64,000 nt of DNA from an uncultured Ruminococcus sp. (GTDB taxonomy: Bacteria > Bacillota > Clostridia > Oscillospirales > Acutalibacteraceae), in the NCBI GenBank assembly GCA_902787145.1, contig CADAEZ010000002.1:1-64000 (forward strand), given 5' to 3'. Positions 9,259-18,121 of the stretch are shown here, piece after piece. The first letter of the stretch is position 1. Every line of letters begins with the position of its first letter. The notes under the pieces are model-generated. The model was given only the letters and a program-made list of their open reading frames with translations, was not told the origin of the DNA and ran no database searches. The position numbers and the translations under genes were made by a program.

Positions 9259-10491
9259 ATGAAAAGATTAGTTTCGATTATTATCACATTGGCAATTTCA
9301 GTAAGTGTATTTATGTTCCCGGCTAACGCTGAGACTGTAATTTCAAAATCACTTATGCAGTACAAGGATCTAAACCTGACCTTTGCCAAGGCTGAGAGCG
9401 CGAACTACAAGTGCAGCGTTACAAACAACGACGGCGGATACATCAAGGTCGACGCTAATAACGAGGGCGCGAATTATTGGCTTATGGTAAAATCGCAGAA
9501 GCCTACATCTAAGGCTAAGCCGAAGATTACCGTTACGGACACAAAGGACGGCTCCGTTGTAAAGAGCTACGAAATCACCGTAACTGCCGCCAAGAAAATC
9601 GCTATGAAGAACGTTAAGATCAACGTAAAGTCTACGGCCGTTATTACCGTAAAGAATCCTTATAACAAGAACTATAAGCTAAAGTACAACAAAAAGATTC
9701 TAAAGTATAAGCAGACTTATACTTACGACGGCAAGTGCGACTATACATTTGTCGGTCTTAAAAAGGGTAAGACTGCCGTTCAGGCTTCTATCGACGGCAA
9801 GGTTTACGGCAAGTTCGTTGTAACAGTCGGCGACTTTAAGTCTTCGCTGAAATCAAAAAAGCAAACGCTAAAATATAACAAGCATATTAAATCATACAGC
9901 TTCGAAGAGGGCGGTAAGATTGATATTGCCGACGCTGTCAAGTACTACCATACTGACGCGACTTACACCGTCAAGATTCAGAACAAGAAAATCGCCGCGG
10001 CGAAAAAACTTAAAAAATCCGCAGGTAAGCCCAAGCGCGTCGAGCTTTATTCGCTGAAAAACGGAAAAACTAAGGTTGCCGTCTACGAAAAGCGCTCAAA
10101 GACTAAGACCAGAAAGGTCGGCACATTTATGCTGACAGTCAAAAAGGTAAAGGACAGCGAGGTCGTAGAGGCCAATATGGCTCAGGATAACGACGGACTG
10201 TTCTATGAGTTCTTTATCCATCCCGGCGAGACGGTTGATCTTAAATCAATAGTGGCCAGAAAGTATATCAACGGCGAATGTACTACAAAGAAATTCGCCG
10301 AAAGAGAGTATAAAATCACCATAACCGCAGGCCCGGAGGACGCGCTTAAGGTTGACGAAAACGGCAATATTAAGTGCTTAGGCTTCGGAGCTAAGAAGGG
10401 CGAGAACAAAGTTACCTATACAATCACCTTCGCCGACGGCTCAAAGGTAAGCAGCTCAGGCTCGTTCTCTATAATGGAGAAGGAATCATAA
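9259..10491 (+). CDS. Secreted lysine-rich beta-repeat protein
   Basis: A 410-aa protein with a clear signal peptide (MKRLVSIIITLAISVSVFM, cleavage after Ala-Asn-Ala near residue 25). The mature part is rich in Lys, Tyr, Val and Thr, with alternating strands suggestive of bacterial Ig-like (Big) repeats; no catalytic motif is visible. The ATG at 9259 is preferred because GAGGTGA at 9246-9252 is correctly spaced from it; a GTG at 9250 lies inside that site. It is monocistronic and followed by a terminator. Function is unknown; a cell-surface or wall-binding role is inferred from the export signal and positive charge. Confidence 0.8.
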   Translation: MKRLVSIIITLAISVSVFMFPANAETVISKSLMQYKDLNLTFAKAESANYKCSVTNNDGGYIKVDANNEGANYWLMVKSQKPTSKAKPKITVTDTKDGSVVKSYEITVTAAKKIAMKNVKINVKSTAVITVKNPYNKNYKLKYNKKILKYKQTYTYDGKCDYTFVGLKKGKTAVQASIDGKVYGKFVVTVGDFKSSLKSKKQTLKYNKHIKSYSFEEGGKIDIADAVKYYHTDATYTVKIQNKKIAAAKKLKKSAGKPKRVELYSLKNGKTKVAVYEKRSKTKTRKVGTFMLTVKKVKDSEVVEANMAQDNDGLFYEFFIHPGETVDLKSIVARKYINGECTTKKFAEREYKITITAGPEDALKVDENGNIKCLGFGAKKGENKVTYTITFADGSKVSSSGSFSIMEKES

Positions 10492-10510
10492 TACAATAGG
10501 CAATATAAAA

Positions 10511-10542
10511 CACCCGACCGATTCGGTCGGGTGTATCTTTTA
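10511..10542. terminator. Terminator between converging genes
   Basis: A 10-bp perfect stem (CACCCGACCG / CGGTCGGGTG) with the loop ATT is followed by TATCTTTTA on the plus strand. It lies between the secreted-protein gene and the converging gpmI gene. Confidence 0.8.
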
Positions 10543-10563
10543 GCCTTTCGTTTAAGTTTATAC

Positions 10564-12075
10564 TTAAACAATAATGCTCTTTCCTGTCATTTCGGCGGGC
10601 TGGTCAAGTCCCATAATCTTCAGCATTGTCGGGGCTATGTCGGCGAGTACGCCGCCTTCGCGAAGCTTACATTCATAGCCGATTACACAGAAGGGAACCG
10701 GATTTGTGGTATGAGCTGTGAACGGCTCGCCGTCGTCGTCAATCATCTTGTCGGCGTTACCATGGTCGGCTGTGATGATAGCCACTCCGCCCATCTCGGC
10801 TACAGCGTCTGTCACCTTGCCTACGCAGGTGTCGACTGCCTCAACCGCTTTTACAGCAGCCTCAAACACTCCCGTGTGTCCTACCATATCGCAGTTGGCA
10901 AAGTTGAGGATAATCACGTCGTACTTGCCCTCTTTGATAGCCGGAACAAGCTTGTCCGTAACCTCGTATGCGCTCATTTCGGGCTGAAGGTCGTATGTCG
11001 CTACAGCAGGAGACTTGACGAGGATTCTGTCCTCGCCCTCGTACTGCTTCTCAACGCCGCCGTTGAAGAAGAAGGTTACGTGGGCGTATTTTTCTGTCTC
11101 GGCGATTCTGAGCTGATTCATACCTAGGCTTGAGATGTATTCGCCCATTGTGTTCTTAAGGCTCTGAGGCTTGAACGCGATATCGACATTCGGCATAGTC
11201 GCGTCGTACTGAGTCATACATACATAGGTGAGAGGGAAGAAACCGTTTTCTCTCTCGAATCCGTCAAAGTCAGGATCAACAAGTGTTCTTGTAATCTCAC
11301 GCGCTCTGTCGGGACGGAAGTTGAAGAAGATAACACTGTCATTAGCTTTGATAGTGTCGCCGTCCTTTACAACAATCGGAATAACGAATTCGTCGGTTAC
11401 TCCGTTGTCATAGCTCTGCTGAATTGCCTCGACAGGGCAGTCAGCCTCGACGCCCTTGCCATACACAAGAGCGCTGTAGGCCTTTTGTACACGCTCCCAG
11501 CGGTTATCTCTGTCCATAGCGTAGTAGCGACCCTCGACAGTGGCGATCTTGCCGACGCCGATTTCCTTCATCTTGTCTACGCACTGAGCGACATATTCCT
11601 TGGCGGATGAGGGCGGAACGTCACGACCGTCAAGAAATGCGTGAACATATACTTTCTCGAGTCCTTTTTCTTTGGCGAGTCTGAGTATGCCATACAAATG
11701 CTCCATATGGCTGTGAACCCCGCCGGGAGACATAAGTCCCATAAGGTGGAGGCTTGTGCCGTTTTCGAGCGCCTTATCCATAGCGTTAACGATAGCCTCG
11801 TTCTCGCCGAGCTTGCCGTCCTCAATAGTTTTTGTAATTCTCGTAAGCTCCTGGTACACAATACGGCCTGCGCCGATATTTGTATGTCCGACCTCGCTGT
11901 TTCCCATCTGGCCGTCCGGCAGACCAACGTCAAGTCCGGAAGCGCCGATTTGTGTAAGCGGATTGTTCTTAAAGAGCCTGTCGATATTAGGTGTCTTGGC
12001 GGCAAAAATCGCGTTACCCTCCGGGGGAGCGATTCCGAAACCGTCAAGTATAGTTAATAATAAAGGCTTTTTCAT
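10564..12075 (-). CDS. gpmI: Phosphoglycerate mutase, cofactor-independent
   Basis: A 503-aa enzyme interconverting 3- and 2-phosphoglycerate with two manganese ions. The alkaline-phosphatase-like fold shows metal ligand Asp11 (LTILDGFG), the phosphoserine Ser60 in [14 protein letters not shown], and the late metal motif ITADHGNAD. Length is normal for the family. It is the last of three glycolytic genes on this strand (pgk, tpiA, gpmI); gap and eno are not in the window. Confidence 0.97.
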   Translation of the reverse strand: MKKPLLLTILDGFGIAPPEGNAIFAAKTPNIDRLFKNNPLTQIGASGLDVGLPDGQMGNSEVGHTNIGAGRIVYQELTRITKTIEDGKLGENEAIVNAMDKALENGTSLHLMGLMSPGGVHSHMEHLYGILRLAKEKGLEKVYVHAFLDGRDVPPSSAKEYVAQCVDKMKEIGVGKIATVEGRYYAMDRDNRWERVQKAYSALVYGKGVEADCPVEAIQQSYDNGVTDEFVIPIVVKDGDTIKANDSVIFFNFRPDRAREITRTLVDPDFDGFERENGFFPLTYVCMTQYDATMPNVDIAFKPQSLKNTMGEYISSLGMNQLRIAETEKYAHVTFFFNGGVEKQYEGEDRILVKSPAVATYDLQPEMSAYEVTDKLVPAIKEGKYDVIILNFANCDMVGHTGVFEAAVKAVEAVDTCVGKVTDAVAEMGGVAIITADHGNADKMIDDDGEPFTAHTTNPVPFCVIGYECKLREGGVLADIAPTMLKIMGLDQPAEMTGKSIIV

Positions 12076-12126
12076 AATAAATCATTCCTTATTGTATCCC
12101 CTTTTTAAGGGGCGATTTTTGCGTTA

Positions 12127-12897
12127 TTATCCTTTAGTAGCAGCGTCGATGATTGCTCCGAACTTAGCGGCTACGAGTGAGGCTCCGCCGATAAGTCCGC
12201 CGTCTACGTTCTCCTTTGAGAGAAGCTCGGCGGCGTTGGCGTCGTTCATCGAACCGCCGTACTGGATTGTGATAGCCTGGGCAGTCTCTTCGTCATACTT
12301 CTTGGCGAGTTCTTTTCTGATGAAGGCGCAGACTTCCTCCGCCTGGTCGGATGTAGCGGTCTTGCCAGTGCCGATAGCCCATACAGGCTCGTAAGCGATG
12401 ATAGTCTTTTTTGCGTCCTCGGCGGATACGTCGTAAAGGTCAAGCTTGATCTGGCGTGCAATAACTTCTTCGGTGATATCGCACTCACGCTCCCAAAGCA
12501 GTTCGCCTACGCATACGATTGGCTTAAGACCAGCTGCGAGAGCGGCCTTCGTTCTCTTGTTTACAGTTTCGTCTGTCTCGCCGAAGTACTGACGTCTCTC
12601 GCTGTGACCTATTACAACATATTCAACGCCGATTTCCTTTAGCATTCCTGTCGAAATCTCGCCTGTGAAAGCGCCGCTCTCTGCCCAGTGGCAGTTCTCA
12701 GCGCCGATTTTTACGTTTGTGCCCTTAACAGTCTCGATAGCAACGGCAAGGTCAACATATGGAACGCAAGCGATAACCTCGCATCCGGCGTCCTTGGCTA
12801 CGGGGATAATCTCTGTGAGAAGCGCTTTTGCCTCTGACGGAGTTTTGTTCATCTTCCAGTTACCCGCGATAACAGCGGCTCTTTTAGCTTTATTCAT
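12127..12897 (-). CDS. tpiA: Triosephosphate isomerase
   Basis: A 256-aa TIM-barrel enzyme interconverting dihydroxyacetone phosphate and glyceraldehyde 3-phosphate. Active-site residues are Asn13 and Lys15 (AGNWKMN), His98 (IGHSERR) and Glu170 (AYEPVWAIGTGK). AAGGAC precedes the ATG. A terminator-like hairpin lies between pgk and this gene, so its transcription may depend on read-through. A short hairpin (CCCCTT / AAGGGG near 12098-12112) lies between it and gpmI. Confidence 0.97.
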   Translation of the reverse strand: MNKAKRAAVIAGNWKMNKTPSEAKALLTEIIPVAKDAGCEVIACVPYVDLAVAIETVKGTNVKIGAENCHWAESGAFTGEISTGMLKEIGVEYVVIGHSERRQYFGETDETVNKRTKAALAAGLKPIVCVGELLWERECDITEEVIARQIKLDLYDVSAEDAKKTIIAYEPVWAIGTGKTATSDQAEEVCAFIRKELAKKYDEETAQAITIQYGGSMNDANAAELLSKENVDGGLIGGASLVAAKFGAIIDAATKG

Positions 12898-12918
12898 AGT
12901 AATGTCCTTTCTTGTTTG

Positions 12919-12958
12919 AAAAAAGCGGAGACGAGAGCAAAACTCCCGGCTCTCCGCT
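12919..12958 (-). terminator. Terminator-like hairpin between pgk and tpiA
   Basis: Read on the minus strand, AGCGGAGA (12958-12951) pairs with TCTCCGCT (12931-12924), and a run of six T follows at 12924-12919. It lies within the 99-bp pgk-tpiA gap. Being inside an apparent operon, it probably reduces rather than stops transcription (inference). Confidence 0.7.
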
Positions 12959-12996
12959 GTATTTCAGTTTTATAAATTTTATCCGATGGCGGATTA

Positions 12997-14208
12997 TTAA
13001 GCCTTATCAGCGATTACGTCGATTCCGGGAAGAACCTTGCCCTCAAGATACTCGAGAGAAGCGCCGCCGCCTGTTGAGATGTGGCTCATCTTGTCGGCAA
13101 ATCCAAGCTGGATTACTGCTGCCGCGCTGTCGCCGCCGCCGATGATTGTGGTGGCGTCTGTCTCGGCAAGAGCCTTGGCTACAGCGATAGTTCCGGCTGC
13201 GAGAGTCGGGTTCTCAAATACGCCCATAGGTCCGTTCCATACAACTGTCTTGGCGGACTTAACAGCGTCGGCAAAGAGAGCCTGTGTCTTTGTGCCAATA
13301 TCAAGACCTTCCATATCCGCGGGGATCTTGTCGGCGTCAACAACCTCGACGTCGATAGGACCGTCAATCGGATCAGGGAAGTCAGCGGCGATTGTTGTAT
13401 CAATTGGGAGGAGGAGCTTTTTGCCGAGCTTTTCGGCTTTGTCCATCATTTCCTTACAATAGTCGAGCTTTGTATCGTCAACGAGGGACTTACCAACCTC
13501 TAAGCCCTGAGCCTTGAGGAATGTGTAAGCCATACCGCCGCCGATGATGAGGGTGTCGCACTTTTCGAGAAGGTTGGAGATAACGTTGAGCTTGTCCGCA
13601 ACCTTGGCGCCGCCGAGAATAGCGACGAATGGTCTTACCGGATTCTCTACGGCATTGCCGAGATAGTCGATTTCCTTCTGCATAAGATATCCGACAGCAG
13701 TGTCCTTGATATGATTTGTAACGCCGGCGGTTGAGCAGTGAGCGCGGTGAGCCGAGCCGAAAGCGTCCATTACGAATACCTCGGCGAGAGAAGCGAGCTC
13801 CCCTGCGAATGGTTCGAGGTTCTTTGTCTCTTCTTTTCTGAAACGTGTATTCTGGAGGAGTACAACGTCGCCGTCCTTCATAGCGGCAACAGCAGCCTTG
13901 GCATTCTCGCCGACAACCTCGTCGTCATTGGCGAATACTACGTCCTGACCGAGAAGCTCTGAGAGTCTTACAGCTACGGGAGCGAGAGAGAACTTCTCCT
14001 CCGGGCCGTTCTTAGGCTTACCGAGGTGAGAGCAGAGGATAACCTTGCCGCCGTCAGCGATAAGCTTTTTGATTGTCGGTAAAGCGGCTGTGATACGGTT
14101 GTCGTTAGTGATAACTCCGTCCTTAAGAGGAACGTTAAAGTCAACTCTTACGAGTACCTTTTTGCCCTTTACGTTAATGTCGTCAACAGTAACCTTGTTT
14201 AGTTTCAT
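12997..14208 (-). CDS. pgk: Phosphoglycerate kinase
   Basis: A 403-aa enzyme making ATP from 1,3-bisphosphoglycerate. Landmarks are [14 protein letters not shown] near the N-terminus, LCSHLGKPK, and the C-terminal GGGDSAAAV and STGGGASLE. The ATG at 14208 is chosen because GAAAGGACGT lies just upstream and the product starts [10 protein letters not shown] like homologues; a longer frame to 14262 overlaps the promoter. Confidence 0.97.
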   Translation of the reverse strand: MKLNKVTVDDINVKGKKVLVRVDFNVPLKDGVITNDNRITAALPTIKKLIADGGKVILCSHLGKPKNGPEEKFSLAPVAVRLSELLGQDVVFANDDEVVGENAKAAVAAMKDGDVVLLQNTRFRKEETKNLEPFAGELASLAEVFVMDAFGSAHRAHCSTAGVTNHIKDTAVGYLMQKEIDYLGNAVENPVRPFVAILGGAKVADKLNVISNLLEKCDTLIIGGGMAYTFLKAQGLEVGKSLVDDTKLDYCKEMMDKAEKLGKKLLLPIDTTIAADFPDPIDGPIDVEVVDADKIPADMEGLDIGTKTQALFADAVKSAKTVVWNGPMGVFENPTLAAGTIAVAKALAETDATTIIGGGDSAAAVIQLGFADKMSHISTGGGASLEYLEGKVLPGIDVIADKA

Positions 14209-14253
14209 AGTGTTACGTCCTTTCTTTGTTGATTTAGTATTATACACATAATA

Positions 14254-14282
14254 ATTATACATTAAAACTTAGTTATTATCAA
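14254..14282 (-). promoter_or_regulatory. Sigma-A-type promoter of pgk-tpiA-gpmI
   Basis: On the minus strand, TTGATA (14282-14277), a 17-bp spacer and TATAAT (14259-14254) lie 46 bp upstream of the pgk start. Confidence 0.75.
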
Positions 14283-14350
14283 TAGGCGTTTGTAATTTTT
14301 GTCAATAAATAATCGTTATTTTGGAATAAAACAGCAAATAAAAGTTTTTG

Positions 14351-14379
14351 TTGAAAACAGTATAAGAATATGGTACAAT
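14351..14379 (+). promoter_or_regulatory. Sigma-A-type promoter of the acyltransferase fusion gene
   Basis: TTGAAA (14351-14356), a 17-bp spacer and TACAAT (14374-14379). It is divergent from the pgk promoter and supports the downstream start at 14422. Confidence 0.7.
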
Positions 14380-14421
14380 AAATTTGTATGTAATTCTATA
14401 AAGAAAGAGAGTGATACATTG

Positions 14422-17280
14422 ATGGATGTGAAAAAGCTTGAATCCAGGAATTCATCGCTTGATATTCTGCGAATCGTAGCTGTATTTCTGGTAAATTCAG
14501 TTCACTTTTTCCTCTACAACGGCTTTTACAGCGAGAATGTAGTGGGCGTACCGATGTATATTATGGTACAGATGCGTACATTGTTCTCGACCTGCGTGCC
14601 GCTGTTTATGATGCTCACCGGTTATCTGATGTGCAAAAAAGAGCTAAGCAAAACCTACTATAAGGGTATAAGAAAAACCGTTATAGTATTTGTGCTGGCT
14701 ACAATCGCCTGTATGATATTTAAGGCGACTTACCTGCATGATCAGTTTGACCTGGCCAAGCTTCTGACAGACACGCTCAACTTCCAGGGAGCAACATATT
14801 CCTGGTATATTGAGATGTACATCGGCTTGTTCCTGATTGCGCCGTTCCTTAACCTGGCGTATAACGGGCTTAAAACCCAGAGACGCAAGCAGATTCTGGT
14901 GCTAAGCTTTGTGGTTGTGGCGATTCTGCCGACATTGTTCAACACCTATGTGCTTAATCCGCTTTCGTGGTGGAACGATCCCAAGAGCTCCGATGATTTC
15001 TTCAAGATTATTCCGGGCTACTGGACAATGCTCTATCCGTTCGCGTACTACTTTACCGGCGCTTATATCCGCGAATACGGTATCAAGGCAAGGACAAAGA
15101 CCCTTATCCTTACGTTCGTTATCGGACTGTTCTTCTTCGGTTCCTATAACTATTACCGCAGCTTCGGCGGTCCGTTCAAGTCCGGCGTATATATGACATG
15201 GGGTGGTTTTGAGACCTATATCCTCACTACCATTCTGTTTGTGCTTATAAGCAGGATTAAGACCGACGGTCTGAAGCCGGGATTCAAATTGTTCCTATGG
15301 AAGGTATCCGACCTGGCGCTCGGAACCTATCTGCTGTCCTATATCTTCGACAGGATAATCTATTATGATTATCTTAACAAATATGTTCCGAATATGCAGG
15401 ACAGACTGCCGTTCTACCTGTTGTGTGTACCGATTGTATTTGTACTTTCGATGCTTTTATCGCTGGTTGTAAACTACCTTGCGAACGCTGTGGTTAACGC
15501 TTACTACAGTATCGTCAAGTTTATCAAGAAGCAGAGAGCGCGTGACGATAAGGCAAAATGGCTTGATATCACATTCTTTGTTCTCCTCGGCGCGGGAATC
15601 ATCTTCGCTATCTGGAAGTGCTTCTACGGCTTCGGCGGAAGCGACGAGTGCTTCTACCTGACATTACCGCAGAGATTCCTTCAGGGCGACGCGCTGTTCA
15701 GGGACGAATGGAACCTTTCACAGATGTCGGGCGTACTCCTTATGCCGTTTATGTGGGTATACAGAACTATCGCCGGCTCTATGGAGGGCGTAGTCCTCGC
15801 GGCGAGAATCTATTACGTGATTCTGCACGCCGGAGTTACTGTCGTTATATTCAGGAGACTGCGCAAGTACGGATATATTACTATGTTCGGCGCGCTTCTG
15901 TTCTTCATCTTTACACCTTTCGATATTATGGCCTACAGCTACAATACAATGGGTATCGACCTCGTTGTACTTGCGGGCGTACTCCTTGCTACTGCTAATT
16001 ACGAGCACAAGGCTCCTATTATTGTATCGGGACTTTGCTTTGCCGGAGCGGTACTGTGCAACCCGTATCTGCTCGTGGCGTATCTTGCGTATATCATCTG
16101 TGTTGTAATTCATATGATTCTTAAAAACAGCGAGAAGGATCTCGCCGTAAAGACCGAAGTGTTCGCGCTGAAAACCTTCCTGTGGTTTACCGTGGGAGCT
16201 GCTATCCTGGCAGTGTTGTTTATGGCGCTTATCCTCAGCAGAGAGAGCATCACGGACGTATTCACGGCGCTTCCGAAGATGCTTGACGATCCTGAGCACG
16301 TACAGGGCTCAGTAATCGACAGATTCTTCAAGTATTTCACCTCGATCTATAACTTCCATCCGCAGTTCTACTGGGGCGCGCTGTCCTACCTTGTGATGCT
16401 CGCTGTTATGATTTTAGACAAGAAGCGCAAGGTTCACCGCTCGGTTTATCTTATCTTCTCGTCGTTCGTGATGATTTTCACTCTGGTGCTCACACTTCCG
16501 ACGCTTACGGTATCGAGCTTCAACTCCATAATGTTCCCGATGATTTTTGTCGGAATCACATCCTATGTGCTCATTGACAAAAAGCCCAAGGAACTGTTTA
16601 TGACTCTGTTCTGCTTCGGAATCCTGTATTCGATTATAGTGAATATGAACTCCAACCAGTATTTCTACATTATCTCGGCGACAATTGCTACCGCTAATGT
16701 TGCGAGCTTTGTATTCCTTTCACAGCTTATCCGTGAGCTCAGAGAACGTGACGATGAGCTTGATTACGCAAAGGCTCTCAAGTATGGCGCTATCGTAATC
16801 ACGATTATGATAATTTCGATGCAGACCTTCTGCCAGCTTACCGCAAAGTCCAACCATTGCTTCTGGGAGGGCGGCAACTTAAACACACTGACCGAAAAGC
16901 TTGATAAGGGACCCGGAAAGGGTATCAACACCTCATCCCAAAAGAAGTCGGAGTATAATACGATTATATCCGACCTAGACACTTTCAAAGACAGTGTTGA
17001 CGGCAGGGTGTTTATCCTCAGCGACAAGACATGGGCACACCTCAGCTTTGACCATCCTTACGGCTCATATTCGCCGTGGACAGGCTCCGAGACTATCACA
17101 AAGGTGGAGACTATCTTTACCAGACTCAAGTCTTATTATCAAATGAATCCGAACAATGTTCCGGTATTTGTCTATATCCCCAAGTCAACAGCATTCGACA
17201 AACAAAAGGCTATAAGCGAGTTTGAATCAATGGGTTACAAACTCACCGAAAACGAAAAGAGCTATCAGCTGAAAAAATAA
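14422..17280 (+). CDS. Membrane acyltransferase-3 / GT-C-like fusion protein
   Basis: A 952-aa polytopic membrane protein with two halves. Residues about 10-385 look like an acyltransferase-3 (OafA/YrhL) domain: the R-X10-H signature is present as Arg17 and His28 in TM1, followed by about ten hydrophobic helices. Residues about 390-952 form a second polytopic domain resembling GT-C glycosyltransferases of the PMT/ArnT type: after one helix, an Asp408-Glu409 pair occurs in GGSDECFYLTLPQRFLQGD, as in their first extracytoplasmic loop, and the protein ends in a soluble domain of about 130 residues. A role in decorating cell-surface glycans is inferred. An upstream in-frame start at 14299 overlaps the promoter and is rejected. 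Confidence 0.75.
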   Translation: MDVKKLESRNSSLDILRIVAVFLVNSVHFFLYNGFYSENVVGVPMYIMVQMRTLFSTCVPLFMMLTGYLMCKKELSKTYYKGIRKTVIVFVLATIACMIFKATYLHDQFDLAKLLTDTLNFQGATYSWYIEMYIGLFLIAPFLNLAYNGLKTQRRKQILVLSFVVVAILPTLFNTYVLNPLSWWNDPKSSDDFFKIIPGYWTMLYPFAYYFTGAYIREYGIKARTKTLILTFVIGLFFFGSYNYYRSFGGPFKSGVYMTWGGFETYILTTILFVLISRIKTDGLKPGFKLFLWKVSDLALGTYLLSYIFDRIIYYDYLNKYVPNMQDRLPFYLLCVPIVFVLSMLLSLVVNYLANAVVNAYYSIVKFIKKQRARDDKAKWLDITFFVLLGAGIIFAIWKCFYGFGGSDECFYLTLPQRFLQGDALFRDEWNLSQMSGVLLMPFMWVYRTIAGSMEGVVLAARIYYVILHAGVTVVIFRRLRKYGYITMFGALLFFIFTPFDIMAYSYNTMGIDLVVLAGVLLATANYEHKAPIIVSGLCFAGAVLCNPYLLVAYLAYIICVVIHMILKNSEKDLAVKTEVFALKTFLWFTVGAAILAVLFMALILSRESITDVFTALPKMLDDPEHVQGSVIDRFFKYFTSIYNFHPQFYWGALSYLVMLAVMILDKKRKVHRSVYLIFSSFVMIFTLVLTLPTLTVSSFNSIMFPMIFVGITSYVLIDKKPKELFMTLFCFGILYSIIVNMNSNQYFYIISATIATANVASFVFLSQLIRELRERDDELDYAKALKYGAIVITIMIISMQTFCQLTAKSNHCFWEGGNLNTLTEKLDKGPGKGINTSSQKKSEYNTIISDLDTFKDSVDGRVFILSDKTWAHLSFDHPYGSYSPWTGSETITKVETIFTRLKSYYQMNPNNVPVFVYIPKSTAFDKQKAISEFESMGYKLTENEKSYQLKK

Positions 17281-17286
17281 ATGCTG

Positions 17287-17316
17287 AACGGGCTGTCTTA
17301 TGACAGCCCGTTTTGT
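17287..17316. terminator. Bidirectional terminator
   Basis: An 11-bp stem (AACGGGCTGTC / GACAGCCCGTT) with the loop TTAT, then TTGTTT on the plus strand. It separates the fusion gene from the converging trmL. Confidence 0.85.
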
Positions 17317-17814
17317 TTACCATTTGTGTCTGTGCAGTTGTCCGTGAGTCAGCAGTTCGGGATAATCCCATTGCCGGAGTACCTCGTATGCCGCGATTGC
17401 TACGGAGTTAGATAGGTTAAGGCTCCTCGCGTCCCTTATCATCGGTATCCTTACGCAATTTTCTTTGTTTTCAATCAGCAAGCTTTCCGGCAGACCTCTT
17501 GTCTCTTTGCCGAAAACAAGATAGCAGTCGTCGGGATATTCGGCGTCGGTGTGGCGGTTGAGTGCTTTGGTGGTGAAATAGAAATATTTACCTCCCGCGG
17601 TTTTTGCGAAAAAATCGTCCAGATTCTCATAATATGTAATGTCGAGCAGGCTCCAGTAATCGAGACCGGCTCTTTTTAAATGCTTATCGTCAACAGAAAA
17701 ACCCAGTGGCTTAACAAGATGAAGTCTCGCTCCTGTAGCCGCGCAGGTGCGCGCTACGTTGCCGGTATTTGCCGGGATTTCGGGTTCAACCATTACAATA
17801 TTTAATGTTGCCAA
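17317..17814 (-). CDS. trmL: tRNA (cytidine(34)-2'-O)-methyltransferase TrmL
   Basis: A 165-aa SpoU-family (SPOUT) methyltransferase acting on the wobble base of tRNA-Leu. Motifs are PEIPANTGNVARTCAATG (motif 1), LVFGKETRGLP (motif 2) and IPMIRDARSLNLSNSVAIAAYE (motif 3, deep knot), quoted as landmarks. The TTG start is supported by GAGGTGA six bases upstream. Confidence 0.94.
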   Translation of the reverse strand: MATLNIVMVEPEIPANTGNVARTCAATGARLHLVKPLGFSVDDKHLKRAGLDYWSLLDITYYENLDDFFAKTAGGKYFYFTTKALNRHTDAEYPDDCYLVFGKETRGLPESLLIENKENCVRIPMIRDARSLNLSNSVAIAAYEVLRQWDYPELLTHGQLHRHKW

Positions 17815-17879
17815 AACTTATCACCTCTATTCATATTCTAACAGGAAATAATATAATTGACAAGGTTGGAGGTGATTTT

Positions 17880-18062
17880 GTGACAAAAAATTCAATAATG
17901 AGTATGGCGAAAGGCGTTATCGGAGGAATGATAGCGGGAGTAGCGCTGGGCGCGGCGGGCAAGACGATGATTGACAAAAATCCAAAGACCCGTAAAAAAG
18001 CAAACAAGGCTATGCGCACTATCGGACAGATAGTAGACACAGCCCAGTATATGTTTTCATAA
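17880..18062 (+). CDS. Small glycine-rich membrane-associated protein
   Basis: A 60-aa protein starting at GTG after GGAGGTGA. It has one short hydrophobic glycine/alanine segment (VIGGMIAGVALGAAG, residues about 13-27) followed by a basic region (NPKTRKKANKAMR). It resembles small YtxH-like or DUF proteins common in Clostridia, but I do not recognise the family. It is monocistronic and ends before a terminator. Confidence 0.65.
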   Translation: MTKNSIMSMAKGVIGGMIAGVALGAAGKTMIDKNPKTRKKANKAMRTIGQIVDTAQYMFS

Positions 18063-18075
18063 GAATTAAGAGAAA

Positions 18076-18106
18076 AAGCGGCAGGTTAAATTGTAACCTG
18101 CCGCTT
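18076..18106. terminator. Bidirectional terminator
   Basis: A 13-bp perfect stem (AAGCGGCAGGTTA / TAACCTGCCGCTT) with a 5-nt loop between converging genes. A-rich sequence on the left gives the minus strand a T-run. Confidence 0.85.
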
Positions 18107-18121
18107 GCTGTATTGATAGAA

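Noticed and set aside
10531..11127. A 198-codon plus-strand frame opposite gpmI
   Set aside because: It is antisense to the conserved mutase and begins inside the terminator hairpin region.
14299..14421. N-terminal extension of the acyltransferase fusion
   Set aside because: A consensus-like promoter lies inside it at 14351-14379, and the ATG at 14422 has a suitable ribosome binding site and the family-like N-terminus.
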